Origin: Sphingobacterium sp.
GTDB lineage: Bacteria > Bacteroidota > Bacteroidia > Sphingobacteriales > Sphingobacteriaceae
Assembly (NCBI GenBank): GCA_022712315.1
Contig: JALAGS010000028.1
Span: 1 to 64,000, forward strand
Direction of reading: 5' to 3'
Length of the DNA stretch: 64,000 nt
The position numbers and the translations under genes were made by a program. This document shows, piece after piece, positions 29,380-39,587 of this stretch (position 1 is its first letter; each line of letters opens with the position of its first letter). Under the pieces are notes generated by a model. It ran no database searches, was not told the origin of the DNA, and was given only the letters and a program-made list of their open reading frames with translations.

Positions 29380-30168
29380 TTACATCGCTCTATTATTGAA
29401 TCCTTTCATAATACCCCGACCTGAATTCCGAATAAAATCCAAAATTTCATCACGGATTTCCGTTGCCTGATATTCCGCTTCTATAATTTCTATCGCTTTA
29501 GCCAGATTTCTATTTTGGACAAAAAGAATTCGATATAGGTTCTGAATCTCGGCGATTTGCTCTTCTGAAAACCCTCTTCTTCTCAATCCAACAGAATTAA
29601 TCCCCGCATAAGAAATCGGTTCACGCGCAGCTTTAACAAAAGGAGGAATATCCTTACGTACCAATGAACCACCGGTAACAAATGCATGCGAACCTATTTT
29701 GACAAACTGGTGCACAGCTACCATTCCAGCAAGTACAACATAATCACCCACCGTAATATGTCCAGCAAGTGTACTATTGTTTGAAAAAACACAGTTATCA
29801 CCTACTTCACAATCATGCGCAACATGACTATAAGCTTGGATCAAACAATTTTTCCCTATCACCGTTTTATACCTATCCTTTGTTCCACGATTGATTGTTA
29901 CACACTCACGAATGGTTGTATTATCACCAATTTCCGCTGTAGTGATCTCCCCATCAAATTTTAAATCTTGAGGTTCTCCAGAAATTACAGCACCGGGATA
30001 TATCTTACAGTTTTTTCCAATTCGAGCTCCATCCATAATGGTCACATTTGATCCTATCCAAGTGCCTTCACCAATGACGACATCTTTATAGATAGTTACA
30101 AATGGTTCGATGACCACATTTTTAGCAATTTTTGCCTCAGGATGAATATAAGCTAATGGCTGTATCAT
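29380..30168 (-). CDS. lpxA: Acyl-ACP--UDP-N-acetylglucosamine O-acyltransferase
   Basis: 262 aa; left-handed beta-helix hexapeptides; QAYSHVAHDCEVGDNCVFSNNSTLAGH. Confidence 0.95.
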   Translation of the reverse strand: MIQPLAYIHPEAKIAKNVVIEPFVTIYKDVVIGEGTWIGSNVTIMDGARIGKNCKIYPGAVISGEPQDLKFDGEITTAEIGDNTTIRECVTINRGTKDRYKTVIGKNCLIQAYSHVAHDCEVGDNCVFSNNSTLAGHITVGDYVVLAGMVAVHQFVKIGSHAFVTGGSLVRKDIPPFVKAAREPISYAGINSVGLRRRGFSEEQIAEIQNLYRILFVQNRNLAKAIEIIEAEYQATEIRDEILDFIRNSGRGIMKGFNNRAM

Positions 30169-30178
30169 CTATACTACT

Positions 30179-31591
30179 TTAGTTGTTATTTACTCTTACG
30201 ATCTGTGCCATAAGCTCTGCTTCACACACAATTTTTTCTCCTACCATCGCTACACCTTTCATTTTTGCAATACCTCTTCGAATTGGCTCCATCAGATCAC
30301 ATCTAAAAATAACCGAATCTCCGGGAGTTACCTGGGCTTTAAAACGTGCATTTTCAATTTTAAGGAACAAGGTTAACCAGTTCTCTGGATCAGGAACTGT
30401 CTTTAGAACCAAAATTCCACCTGTCTGCGCCATAGCCTCTACTTGCAAGACACCTGGAAATAATGGTGCTCCAGGAAAATGCCCCATAAATAAATCTTCA
30501 TTCATGGTTACATTCTTCAAACCTACAACATGCGTCTCTGTCAATTCGAGGATTTTATCCACCATAAGCATAGGCTGACGATGAGGTAAAATTTTCATAA
30601 TTTCTACCGTATCGTACAATGCCGGCATATTTGGATCGTAAACTTTAATTTTTTTACGCGTTTTATCTTTCTTGATCTGCTCTTTTATCTTTTTCGCAAA
30701 GGCAACGTTTGCAGCATGGCCTGGTCGAGCAGCCATAATATGTCCTTTCAGAGGTCTTCCGACGAGCGCTAAATCTCCAACCATGTCCAACAATTTATGC
30801 CGGGCAGGTTCATTTTGATAGCGCAATTGATTATTGTTTAATATTCCTTCTTTAGCAACTGCAACGGTTTCTTTATGGAAAAGATGCGCTAATTTTTGCA
30901 ACTCCTCAGGAGAAGTCTCCTTATCCACAATAACGATCGCATTACTCAGATCCCCCCCTTTAATAAGTCCATGATCGACCAACATTTCCAATTCGTGCAA
31001 GAAACAAAATGTGCGCGAAGAAGCTATTTCTGATTTAAAATCCTCAATTGATGTGATCGCAGCATGTTGGCTACCCAAGACAGGTGAGTTGAAATCGATC
31101 ATACAAGTCAACCGATATCCATCCATCGGCATGCCCAATATCTCAACTTTACGATCTGGCTCCGCATAATGAATATTATTGGATATCTCATAATAATCCC
31201 GATCAGCGTCCTGCTCTTCGAATCCGGCCTCCTCAAGCAATTTTACAAAAATCGCTGAACTCCCATCCAGGATGGGTATTTCAGGGCCATCAATATCAAT
31301 CAGCACATTATCAATCTGTAAACCAATTAAAGATGCCATCAAATGTTCAATTGTACTCACACTTGCCCCGTTCTGCGTAATTGTCGTCCCCCTAGAGGTA
31401 TCCGTAACGTTATCCGCATCAACCAAAATTTCTGGCTGCCCCTCCAAATCTACACGCCTGAACTTAAACCAGTGATTTTCCGGAGCTGGCTTAATCGTCA
31501 TCGATACAATTTTTCCTGTATGAAGACCTACCCCCGAAATTTCAACCTCGTTTTTGATGGTTCTCTGTTTTACATTCATTTCTAATAACAT
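30179..31591 (-). CDS. lpxC/fabZ: Bifunctional UDP-3-O-acyl-N-acetylglucosamine deacetylase / 3-hydroxyacyl-ACP dehydratase (fusion)
   Basis: 470 aa; LpxC part (SGVGLHTGK, STIEHLMASL, HKLLDMVGDLALVG) and FabZ part (ILPHRQPMLMVDKI, GHFPGAPLFPGVLQVEAMAQTGG). Confidence 0.96.
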   Translation of the reverse strand: MLLEMNVKQRTIKNEVEISGVGLHTGKIVSMTIKPAPENHWFKFRRVDLEGQPEILVDADNVTDTSRGTTITQNGASVSTIEHLMASLIGLQIDNVLIDIDGPEIPILDGSSAIFVKLLEEAGFEEQDADRDYYEISNNIHYAEPDRKVEILGMPMDGYRLTCMIDFNSPVLGSQHAAITSIEDFKSEIASSRTFCFLHELEMLVDHGLIKGGDLSNAIVIVDKETSPEELQKLAHLFHKETVAVAKEGILNNNQLRYQNEPARHKLLDMVGDLALVGRPLKGHIMAARPGHAANVAFAKKIKEQIKKDKTRKKIKVYDPNMPALYDTVEIMKILPHRQPMLMVDKILELTETHVVGLKNVTMNEDLFMGHFPGAPLFPGVLQVEAMAQTGGILVLKTVPDPENWLTLFLKIENARFKAQVTPGDSVIFRCDLMEPIRRGIAKMKGVAMVGEKIVCEAELMAQIVRVNNN

Positions 31592-31719
31592 ATTTTTAAA
31601 TCAAAACTTCTTTTGATAAAACATTCATGCGTTAAGCTATTTAGACCAATCTATAGAGCGAGGCTATGAATAATTGTTTCATCACAATTAAAGAACAGTT
31701 TATTTTCAATGAAAAATAA

Positions 31720-32760
31720 TTATTTCAATTTTTTTTCTACTAACTTTTCTAACTCTTGGATCCGTTTTTCTAATTCAGGAAGACGTGCAAAAATCACATT
31801 AGAACGCAATTGCGGTTGGTAAGGCATCACTGGGGTACCGCCCCACTTTTTACCTTCCTCTTTAATTGATCTATTCACCCCTGATTGTGCCTGAATTTGA
31901 GATCCCTTTGCAACAACAATATGCCCAACAACACCAACCTGGCCTCCCAAAACCACATGCTCTCCAATTTTTGAACTGCCAGAAATTCCTGTTTGTGCAG
32001 CGATAACCGTATTCTTTCCAATATCCACGTTATGGGCAATTTGGATCAAATTATCCAATTTAACACCATCACGTACTATTGTAGCACCCATTGTTGCCCG
32101 ATCGATTACTGTATTGGCACCAATCTCAACATTGTCCTCCACTTGAACATAACCAATCTGAGGGACTTTCTTATAGGTTCCGTCTTCTTGCGGTGCAAAT
32201 CCAAATCCATCTGATCCAATCACAACACCAGAATGTACTACCACATTTTTTCCAATCTTACAATCATGATAAATCTTTACTCCAGGATAAAGTGTTGTAT
32301 TATCTCCAATTGTCACTTTATCTCCAATATAGACCTGCGGGTAAATTTTCACATTGTCTCCAATAGAGGCACCTCTACCAATATAGACAAATGCACCTAT
32401 ATACCCACCTTGGCCAATCTCCGCCTCAGCATGTATAAAATGAGGTTCCTCACGTCCGCTTTTGTCAAGACGAAACTCATTATACATGTTCAGAATAGTA
32501 GAGAACGCCGCATAAGCATTCTTTACTCGTATGATAGTCAATGTCGGTTTGGTCTCCTGGATCAATTGTAAATCGTCGTTAACAATTACAATCGAGGCAT
32601 CGGTAGTATAAATAAAATGCTCGTATTTTGGATTTGACAAAAAAGAAAGATCGCCTTTTTTACCTTCCTCAATTTTGGCAAGGTTACCTACAGTAACTTC
32701 TGGATTTCCTTCAATCCGTCCTTCTAATAATGTCCCTATTTGTTGAGCAGTAAATTGCAT
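31720..32760 (-). CDS. lpxD: UDP-3-O-(3-hydroxymyristoyl)glucosamine N-acyltransferase
   Basis: 346 aa; hexapeptide repeats, HSGVVIGSDGFGFAPQEDGTYKKVPQIGYVQVEDNVEIGANTVIDRATMG. Confidence 0.96.
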   Translation of the reverse strand: MQFTAQQIGTLLEGRIEGNPEVTVGNLAKIEEGKKGDLSFLSNPKYEHFIYTTDASIVIVNDDLQLIQETKPTLTIIRVKNAYAAFSTILNMYNEFRLDKSGREEPHFIHAEAEIGQGGYIGAFVYIGRGASIGDNVKIYPQVYIGDKVTIGDNTTLYPGVKIYHDCKIGKNVVVHSGVVIGSDGFGFAPQEDGTYKKVPQIGYVQVEDNVEIGANTVIDRATMGATIVRDGVKLDNLIQIAHNVDIGKNTVIAAQTGISGSSKIGEHVVLGGQVGVVGHIVVAKGSQIQAQSGVNRSIKEEGKKWGGTPVMPYQPQLRSNVIFARLPELEKRIQELEKLVEKKLK

Positions 32761-32793
32761 GGTACAAATCTATGTTTTTTTATTAAAAAATAA

Positions 32794-34044
32794 CTACTTG
32801 CTAGAAGTAATTGCAACATATCCCACCTCTTTTGGATAACACAAAGCATATTTAGCCACATTTTTCGACAACGCCTCTAAATTTCCGAGATCAGAAGCTT
32901 CGGTGATATCGACAAGTTCACCTGATTTCAACAATATTTTAATCTGATCCTTGGAAGAGTTATAGGCACGGTTTTGAATTTCCTGCGTAAACACATAATA
33001 ATGAATATCCTCGTGAGCCACCCCCATTCTTTCCTGTACTTTCGCCTTCACCAAATCAATATATGCCGTTGTAAATGGTTTATCACTCATAATAGAACGA
33101 TAAAGGTTACGCTTCATAACCCGTTGGCACACCTCACATAAAATATGATCCTCATGGTGCTCCCATGTTTTTATGGCAGACATAATATCTGTATCATCTA
33201 GACGAGTAAACCAATCCAAATGTAACGGGTCATCCAAAAAATTACTTTTGTTGATCTGCTGATTTAAAAACCAATGAAACGCCGGTGTCGCAAAAAGCTT
33301 GCCGCCAGCAGCCGTCAAATATTTTGCCCGCTGCAAAATTTTAATTAGCAATTGTTCAGCACCAATAACGGTTTTGTGCAAATACACTTGCCAGTACATC
33401 AGCCTCCGTGCTATAAGAAATTTCTCAACAGAATAAAGCGCTTTATACTCCACCACAATCTCATCCTCTACTACATGGAGCATTTTTATGATACGATCAA
33501 ATGAGATGACCCCTTCTGATACGCCTGTAAAAAAGCTATCTCTATTGAGGTAGTCCATTCGATCAACATCCAATTGGCTCGATACCAATTGATGAAGGAA
33601 TTTCCGTTCGTATTTATTATTAAAGATTGTAATTGCAAGGCTTAATCTTCCTCCCAAATCACTGTTGATTCGATCCATTAAGAGGGAGGACAATAGCTCA
33701 TGAGAAACACCTTCAATCAAACTATGCTCCAAAGAATGAGAAAAAGGGCCATGACCTATATCATGGAGCAAAATTGCCGAAAGGACAGCCTCCTCTTCTT
33801 CCTCTGAAATTTTAACGCCTTTACTCTTCAGAGTTTCCAAAGCCATAGACATCAGATGCATCGCCCCTATTGCATGCTGGAAACGCGTATGCAAAGCTCC
33901 CGGATACACAAGATGTGTCATGCTCACCTGTTTAATATAACGGAGCCTTTGAAAATAAGGATGTTGTACTAGGTCAAAAACCAATCCCGTAGGAATCGCA
34001 ACAAATCCATATACCGGATCATTAATAATTTTATTTTTGTTCAA
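32794..34044 (-). CDS. HD-domain protein (dGTPase/SAMHD1-like phosphohydrolase family)
   Basis: 416 aa; GALHTRFQHAIGAMHL...AILLHDIGHGPFSHSLEHSL. Confidence 0.92.
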   Translation of the reverse strand: MNKNKIINDPVYGFVAIPTGLVFDLVQHPYFQRLRYIKQVSMTHLVYPGALHTRFQHAIGAMHLMSMALETLKSKGVKISEEEEEAVLSAILLHDIGHGPFSHSLEHSLIEGVSHELLSSLLMDRINSDLGGRLSLAITIFNNKYERKFLHQLVSSQLDVDRMDYLNRDSFFTGVSEGVISFDRIIKMLHVVEDEIVVEYKALYSVEKFLIARRLMYWQVYLHKTVIGAEQLLIKILQRAKYLTAAGGKLFATPAFHWFLNQQINKSNFLDDPLHLDWFTRLDDTDIMSAIKTWEHHEDHILCEVCQRVMKRNLYRSIMSDKPFTTAYIDLVKAKVQERMGVAHEDIHYYVFTQEIQNRAYNSSKDQIKILLKSGELVDITEASDLGNLEALSKNVAKYALCYPKEVGYVAITSSK

Positions 34045-34261
34045 TGTGGCGATAAATTAATACTATCATCAACACTATAAATATGAAACCGAGCCCTTTA
34101 ATCACGAACTCCTGGTTAACACTAGTATAAACTTAAAACAAAGATAGTTAGTTCATCGTTAAGAAATGTTAAAAATAAAATCTAAAGCACGATATTTGCT
34201 TATGTTAGCATTAGATCGTAAATCCGATCTCCCCCTACTAATAGACATATATAACAACACG

Positions 34262-35815
34262 ATGCAAAAAACACATATTCTTTGGGCTGACGATGAAATT
34301 GACTTTCTAAAACCACATATTTTATTTTTAGAAAGCAAGGGATACAAAGTTGACACAGTCAATAATGGGAATGATGCCGTTGAAGCCTTTAAAAATGGTT
34401 TTTTCCATCTCATTTTCTTAGACGAAAATATGCCTGGACTTACAGGTCTTGAAACACTTGCTATACTTAAATCGATCAATCCGACAGTCCCTATTGTTCT
34501 GGTCACAAAAAACGAAGAAGAACATGTCATGGAAGATGCTATAGGCTCCAAAATAGATGATTATCTCATTAAGCCCGTCAATCCCAAACAGATCTTGATG
34601 ACGATAAAAAAATTGACCGAGAACAAGCGTCTTGTGAATGAGAAAACATCTATGGCTTATCAACAAGACTTCCGCAACTTAGGAATGATCCTAAATGACA
34701 ATCTGGATTTCAATCAATGGTCGGAAGTCTACAAAAAACTTGTCTATTGGGAATTATCACTCGAAAAGCTGGAGGACAATAATATGCATGAAATTCTGAC
34801 GATGCAAAAGTCCGAAGCAAATATGCAATTTTCTAAATTTATAGAAAACAATTACATACAGTGGATCAATCGTCCTGAGCATGCCCCCATCCTCTCACAC
34901 CAACTATTCAAGAAAAAGGTATTTCCCACATTGGAGGATGAGATCCCTACATTTTTCTTTCTAATAGACAATTTGCGCTTCGATCAATGGAAAATTATAA
35001 ATGAGGTAATTACCGATTATTTTAGGCTTGAAGAGGAAATAAACTATTTCAGTATTTTACCGACAGCAACACAATACGCCAGAAATGCCATTTTTAGTGG
35101 TTTAACCCCGTTAGAAATGGAAAAACGCTTTCCAAAATTATGGCAAAACGACGAAGATGAAGGCGGCAAGAATTTATACGAGGATAAATTCTTGGAAGAT
35201 CAGGTTAAACGGTTATACCGCAAACCCATAAAGCACTCCTATACAAAAGTATTGACTCTAGAACAGGGAAAAGATGTTTTAGACAATCTCGGTAATTTGA
35301 TGCACAATCAACTCAATGTATTGGTGTATAACTTTGTTGATATGCTATCTCATGCGCGTACGGACAGTTCAATGATTCGCGAATTAGCAAACGACGAAGC
35401 AGCATACCGCTCACTCACTTTGTCGTGGTTTGAACATTCCCCGCTATTAGAGGCTATGAAATGGCTTTCACAAAAGAAAGTTCGTGTGATTGTTACAACC
35501 GACCACGGCACCATCCGTGTAAAAAAACCGAGTAAAATAGTAGGTGACCGAAACACAAATACAAATTTGAGATATAAACAAGGGAAAAACCTGAACTATA
35601 TCGACAAAGATGTTTTTGCCATCAAAAATCCCCATGACGCACAGCTACCTAAACTTCATGTTAGCTCGACATACGTTTTCGCCAAAGAAGATTCGTATTT
35701 TGTTTACCCCAACAATTACAATCAATTTGTAAATTACTTTAATGGAACGTTCCAGCATGGTGGAATCTCCTTGGAAGAAATGATTATCCCCTTTGCGACA
35801 TACTTACCGAAATAG
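34262..35815 (+). CDS. porX: PorX-like response regulator with PglZ domain
   Basis: Start set at MQKTHILWADDEIDFLKPHILFLESKGYKV. Receiver LIFLDENMPGLTG plus PglZ-type region (FFFLIDNLRFDQW, TDHGTIRVKKPSKI); about 517 aa. Confidence 0.93.
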   Translation: MQKTHILWADDEIDFLKPHILFLESKGYKVDTVNNGNDAVEAFKNGFFHLIFLDENMPGLTGLETLAILKSINPTVPIVLVTKNEEEHVMEDAIGSKIDDYLIKPVNPKQILMTIKKLTENKRLVNEKTSMAYQQDFRNLGMILNDNLDFNQWSEVYKKLVYWELSLEKLEDNNMHEILTMQKSEANMQFSKFIENNYIQWINRPEHAPILSHQLFKKKVFPTLEDEIPTFFFLIDNLRFDQWKIINEVITDYFRLEEEINYFSILPTATQYARNAIFSGLTPLEMEKRFPKLWQNDEDEGGKNLYEDKFLEDQVKRLYRKPIKHSYTKVLTLEQGKDVLDNLGNLMHNQLNVLVYNFVDMLSHARTDSSMIRELANDEAAYRSLTLSWFEHSPLLEAMKWLSQKKVRVIVTTDHGTIRVKKPSKIVGDRNTNTNLRYKQGKNLNYIDKDVFAIKNPHDAQLPKLHVSSTYVFAKEDSYFVYPNNYNQFVNYFNGTFQHGGISLEEMIIPFATYLPK

Positions 35816-35823
35816 TAATTTTG
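35792..35823 (+). promoter_or_regulatory. Candidate Bacteroidota promoter for tsaE
   Basis: TTTG (35792-35795) - 20 bp - TAATTTTG (35816-35823), overlapping the end of porX. Confidence 0.4.
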
Positions 35824-35827
35824 CAAC

Positions 35828-36238
35828 ATGGAAATTATCGTAAATACGACAGCAGGTCTATCACAAGCCGCGCAGACACTTTTAAATAGTTTTCCAAAGG
35901 ACCGAATTTTTCTATTATATGGTCCAATGGGAGCTGGAAAGACAACTTTTGTTAAACACCTGTGCACACAATTGAAGGTAAAGGATAGCACCTCTAGTCC
36001 AACATTCTCCATTGTTAATGAATACGAATCTCCCACCGGGCCAATATATCACTTTGATTTTTATCGTATTAAAGATGAACAAGAAGCATTCGATTTCGGC
36101 TATGAGGAATATTTCTATTCAGGTGCATACTGTTTTGTGGAGTGGCCGGAGAAAATCCCAAATTTACTTCCTGAAGAAGCAAAAGAAATACACATCAGCA
36201 TCATAGATGCAACAACACGGAAAATTTCGATTCGTTAA
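35828..36238 (+). CDS. tsaE: tRNA threonylcarbamoyladenosine biosynthesis ATPase TsaE
   Basis: 136 aa; LLYGPMGAGKTTFVKHLC, SPTFSIVNEY, YHFDFYRI, FVEWPEKI. Confidence 0.95.
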   Translation: MEIIVNTTAGLSQAAQTLLNSFPKDRIFLLYGPMGAGKTTFVKHLCTQLKVKDSTSSPTFSIVNEYESPTGPIYHFDFYRIKDEQEAFDFGYEEYFYSGAYCFVEWPEKIPNLLPEEAKEIHISIIDATTRKISIR

Positions 36239-36258
36239 CCCACCTTTTTACGCTTACT

Positions 36259-37302
36259 ATGGCTCACTCATCTTGTCAATATATTCCATCTGATATCCAT
36301 GTACCCGGATTAGCGGCCATACACGCCGAACACCTTAGCTTTTCCTTTCACGAAAACAATGTCCAATTCGCTGTTGAAAACAGTTCTTTCGATATCGAAG
36401 AAGGGAAAATAACGGCTATCATCGGCGAATCCGGCAGCGGAAAAAGCACATTGCTGAGACTTATTTATGGCTTATTGGAACCTACTGGCGGCATTGTACG
36501 CTACAAAGGCTGGCAAGTCCCCACACGTAAAGACAAGTTAATTCCGGGACATGATTCCATGAAATTAGTTTCACAAGGCTTCGACGATTTAAATACTTAT
36601 GCCAATGTATGGGATAATGTTGCTTCACAATTACCCAACACAGATATCAAACGCAAGCAAGACAAAACAGCGGAAATATTGCAACGCTTACGCATAGACC
36701 ACCTGGCACGAAAAAGAGTAGCAGACATCAGTGGTGGGGAGAAACAGCGCGTAGCAATCTGTCGGGCGCTAATCAACGAGCCTGAAGTTTTACTAATGGA
36801 TGAGCCATTTAATCAGGTAGACGCTTCTTTTCGCGATACCCTGCAACAGGATATAAAGGATATCGTTAAAGAAACTGGATTAACAGTCATTTTGGTTTCG
36901 CACGATCCAACCGAAGTACTTGCCTTGGCAGACAATCTGATTGTGATGAAAGCCGGTAAGATTTTGGATCAAAATAATCCGCATCTACTTTACAACCAAC
37001 CATCGCATCCTTATACCGCTCAATTATTGGCAAAAAGTAATATACTACAAGTTGAGCAGGCTCAAAATTTAGGCATAGCTAGCGAAAAACCAATCGCGAT
37101 TCATCAAGAATGGATTTCAATAAGTCCTTCAGAAGAGTCTACCTTTTTTGTAAAAGATGTGCGTTTCAGAGGCTTTTATTATGAAATCGTCGTCAGCAAT
37201 AATGAGATTAACTTACACGCGATTATCACGTCCCAAGTAATTCCACAAAAACAACAGACGGTTGATCTAACGATATCCCACTGGATTGCTTTTGACCATT
37301 AA
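36259..37302 (+). CDS. ABC transporter ATP-binding protein
   Basis: 347 aa; Walker A GESGSGKST, signature ISGGEKQRVAICRAL, Walker B VLLMDEPFNQVD. Confidence 0.93.
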   Translation: MAHSSCQYIPSDIHVPGLAAIHAEHLSFSFHENNVQFAVENSSFDIEEGKITAIIGESGSGKSTLLRLIYGLLEPTGGIVRYKGWQVPTRKDKLIPGHDSMKLVSQGFDDLNTYANVWDNVASQLPNTDIKRKQDKTAEILQRLRIDHLARKRVADISGGEKQRVAICRALINEPEVLLMDEPFNQVDASFRDTLQQDIKDIVKETGLTVILVSHDPTEVLALADNLIVMKAGKILDQNNPHLLYNQPSHPYTAQLLAKSNILQVEQAQNLGIASEKPIAIHQEWISISPSEESTFFVKDVRFRGFYYEIVVSNNEINLHAIITSQVIPQKQQTVDLTISHWIAFDH

Positions 37303-37311
37303 TTTGATATC

Positions 37312-38163
37312 TTACTCTTGTGTTTTTAGCCACGACAAGAATGCATCAAACCATAATTTATCTGAGGTTTTGTTAATTAATCCAAAACCGTGTCCGCCCT
37401 GCTCGAACGTATAAAGCTTATTCGGCACTTTTTCTTTATCTAGGGCAGCCATCATTCTATAGCTATTTTCTATAGGTACGGCCATATCATCTTTGGCATG
37501 CACAAAGAAAACGGGACAAACTTCAGGAGACACCTGTAAATTGGAAGAAAATAGTTTAATTAGGTCATCCGATGGGTTTTCTCCGATGAGATTAATACGG
37601 GACCCTTTATGTGTTATATCATTTTCCATGGAGATTACTGGATAAATTAACCCAGCAAAATCAGGTCTCAATGAAATATGGGAGGGGTTTGCAATGTAAT
37701 CTTTTTTAAACTTTGTAATTAAAGTAGATGCCAGATGCCCGCCCGCAGAAAAGCCAATCACCCCCACTTTTCGAAGTTCGGGATGTAAAGTCCTAATCAA
37801 TTGCATCGATCGTTGAGCATCTTGAAGTGGCCCGATTGATTTGTCGCGCATAATATTCGGTGAAGGCAATCTATACTGTAAAACAAATGCTGAATAACCA
37901 TTTTTTATGAGTTCTTTCGCAACAGCGTGCCCCTCGTGGTCCATCGCGATATGAGAATAACCTCCTCCAGGAATGATAAGTACAGCAATATTCTTATCGA
38001 TACCTTTATCTGGCGTGTAAGCGAACAGTCTAGGGACATTTTTTTCTAAATTTACAGCCTCTTTATCCGTGGCATTCGGAATGGAATCTGTATAAAGATT
38101 TATTGTTTCCTGCGCCTGAACGAAAGAAATCAACGAACATAAAATCATAAAAACTTTTTTCAT
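37312..38163 (-). CDS. Alpha/beta hydrolase (secreted esterase-like)
   Basis: 283 aa; signal peptide, VLIIPGGGYSHIAMDHEGHAVAKEL, nucleophile elbow GFSAGG, HAKDDMAVP, GGHGFG. Confidence 0.88.
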   Translation of the reverse strand: MKKVFMILCSLISFVQAQETINLYTDSIPNATDKEAVNLEKNVPRLFAYTPDKGIDKNIAVLIIPGGGYSHIAMDHEGHAVAKELIKNGYSAFVLQYRLPSPNIMRDKSIGPLQDAQRSMQLIRTLHPELRKVGVIGFSAGGHLASTLITKFKKDYIANPSHISLRPDFAGLIYPVISMENDITHKGSRINLIGENPSDDLIKLFSSNLQVSPEVCPVFFVHAKDDMAVPIENSYRMMAALDKEKVPNKLYTFEQGGHGFGLINKTSDKLWFDAFLSWLKTQE

Positions 38164-38242
38164 TAGAATAATAATTTATAAGGTATTTTTTAGCAGATCA
38201 GGTTCTAAAGATTGCCTGCCAGAAACCGTCGAGATTAATTAT

Positions 38243-39454
38243 TTATAAAGAGGACACAACTAAAAGATCCAGATCTTTAGCTGTCATATTAAACCTTGAG
38301 GCCATATCTATATTCGTAAGATTACCTTGATATAAATAAATAGAACTTCTGATACCGGGATTCTTCCAAATTGCATTTTTCAATCCTCCGAGTTCAGCAA
38401 AATCAAGTAAAATCGAAGTAAAAATATTGCTCATGGCGTACGTCGCCGTCCGCGCTACCCGAGAGGCGATATTGGGAACACAATAGTGAATAACATCAAA
38501 TTTCCGAAAAATAGGTTTATCGTGAGAAGTCACTTCCGAGGTCTCGAAATTGCCCCCTTGATCAATGCTTACATCTATTATAACGGAATTAGGCTTCATT
38601 TTAGAAACCGTCTCTTCCGAAATCACACAAGCGGAACGCCCGTTACGAGCTCGTAAAGCGCCGATAACTACATCTGAACTGATAACGGCCTTGTTTAAAA
38701 TAATAGGTTGGATAACGGAGGTAAATACACGACTACCCAGATTGTTTTGCAAGCGTCTAAGTTTATAAATCGAATTATCAAAAACCTTAACCTCTGCCCC
38801 CAGCGCCAAAGCCGTTCGGGCGGCCTGTTCTCCAACGGTCCCCGCTCCAATAATAACAACTTCTGTGGAAGCTACACCGGTAACACCTCCCAGCATCAGT
38901 CCTTTTCCTCCAAATGCATTGCTCAGATATTCTCCTGCAATTAAGGTTGCTGTCGCCCCCACAATTTCGCTCATTGCGCGAACCACAGCTAGGCAACCGC
39001 CTTCATCCCTCAAATATTCGTAAGAAATTGCTGTTATTTTTTTGTGCATTAATGCCTTTAGTACATCCAAGTTCATTAACGAGGGTTGCTGAGAGGACAA
39101 TAGGAGCTGCCGTTCTTTCATCAGCTTAACTTCACTGGTCGTAGGGCTACCAACCTTAATGATCAGATCTGCTTGGTATACTTCTTCCCTCGAAGAAACG
39201 ATACGAGCGCCCTGTTCGCTATAATGATGATCCAAAAAATTAGCTCCACTGCCCGCGCCAGTCTCTATGATTACCTCGTGCCCATTTTCTACCAATAATG
39301 CAACCGCTAAAGGTGTCAAACAAATCCGCTTTTCCTGAAGCGAGGTTTCTTTTGGAATGCCTATAAATAAACTTTTTGCATTCCTTTTCTTCTCAAACAG
39401 CATCTCTTTTGGAGAAATCATAGCCTGGCTCGCAAGCTTTCCTAACTCATTCAT
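38243..39454 (-). CDS. ald: Alanine dehydrogenase
   Basis: 403 aa; IGIPKETSLQEKRICLTP, IKVGSPT, GAGTVGEQAARTALALGAEVKVFDN, VIIDVSIDQGGNFETS. Confidence 0.9.
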   Translation of the reverse strand: MNELGKLASQAMISPKEMLFEKKRNAKSLFIGIPKETSLQEKRICLTPLAVALLVENGHEVIIETGAGSGANFLDHHYSEQGARIVSSREEVYQADLIIKVGSPTTSEVKLMKERQLLLSSQQPSLMNLDVLKALMHKKITAISYEYLRDEGGCLAVVRAMSEIVGATATLIAGEYLSNAFGGKGLMLGGVTGVASTEVVIIGAGTVGEQAARTALALGAEVKVFDNSIYKLRRLQNNLGSRVFTSVIQPIILNKAVISSDVVIGALRARNGRSACVISEETVSKMKPNSVIIDVSIDQGGNFETSEVTSHDKPIFRKFDVIHYCVPNIASRVARTATYAMSNIFTSILLDFAELGGLKNAIWKNPGIRSSIYLYQGNLTNIDMASRFNMTAKDLDLLVVSSL

Positions 39455-39533
39455 CTTTTAAAATTGATCGTTAGCTAAAATTACAATAAATAATCAATCT
39501 TATCAAACGAAGATAAATTTGGCACCGCCCAGC

Positions 39534-39563
39534 TTTGGAATGAGACAAATTTATCTACATTTG
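39534..39563 (+). promoter_or_regulatory. Candidate Bacteroidota promoter
   Basis: TTTG (39534-39537) - 18 bp - TACATTTG (39556-39563), 24 bp before the CDS at 39588. Confidence 0.6.
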
Positions 39564-39587
39564 TCTAAATTAATCAGATATAATACC

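Noticed and set aside
30179-31591. LpxC-FabZ fusion as a novelty
   Set aside because: This fusion is well known in Bacteroidota.
34262-35815. Response regulator fused to a PglZ domain as a novel defence-type gene
   Set aside because: The architecture is that of PorX, a known regulator of the type IX secretion system; no BREX genes are nearby.
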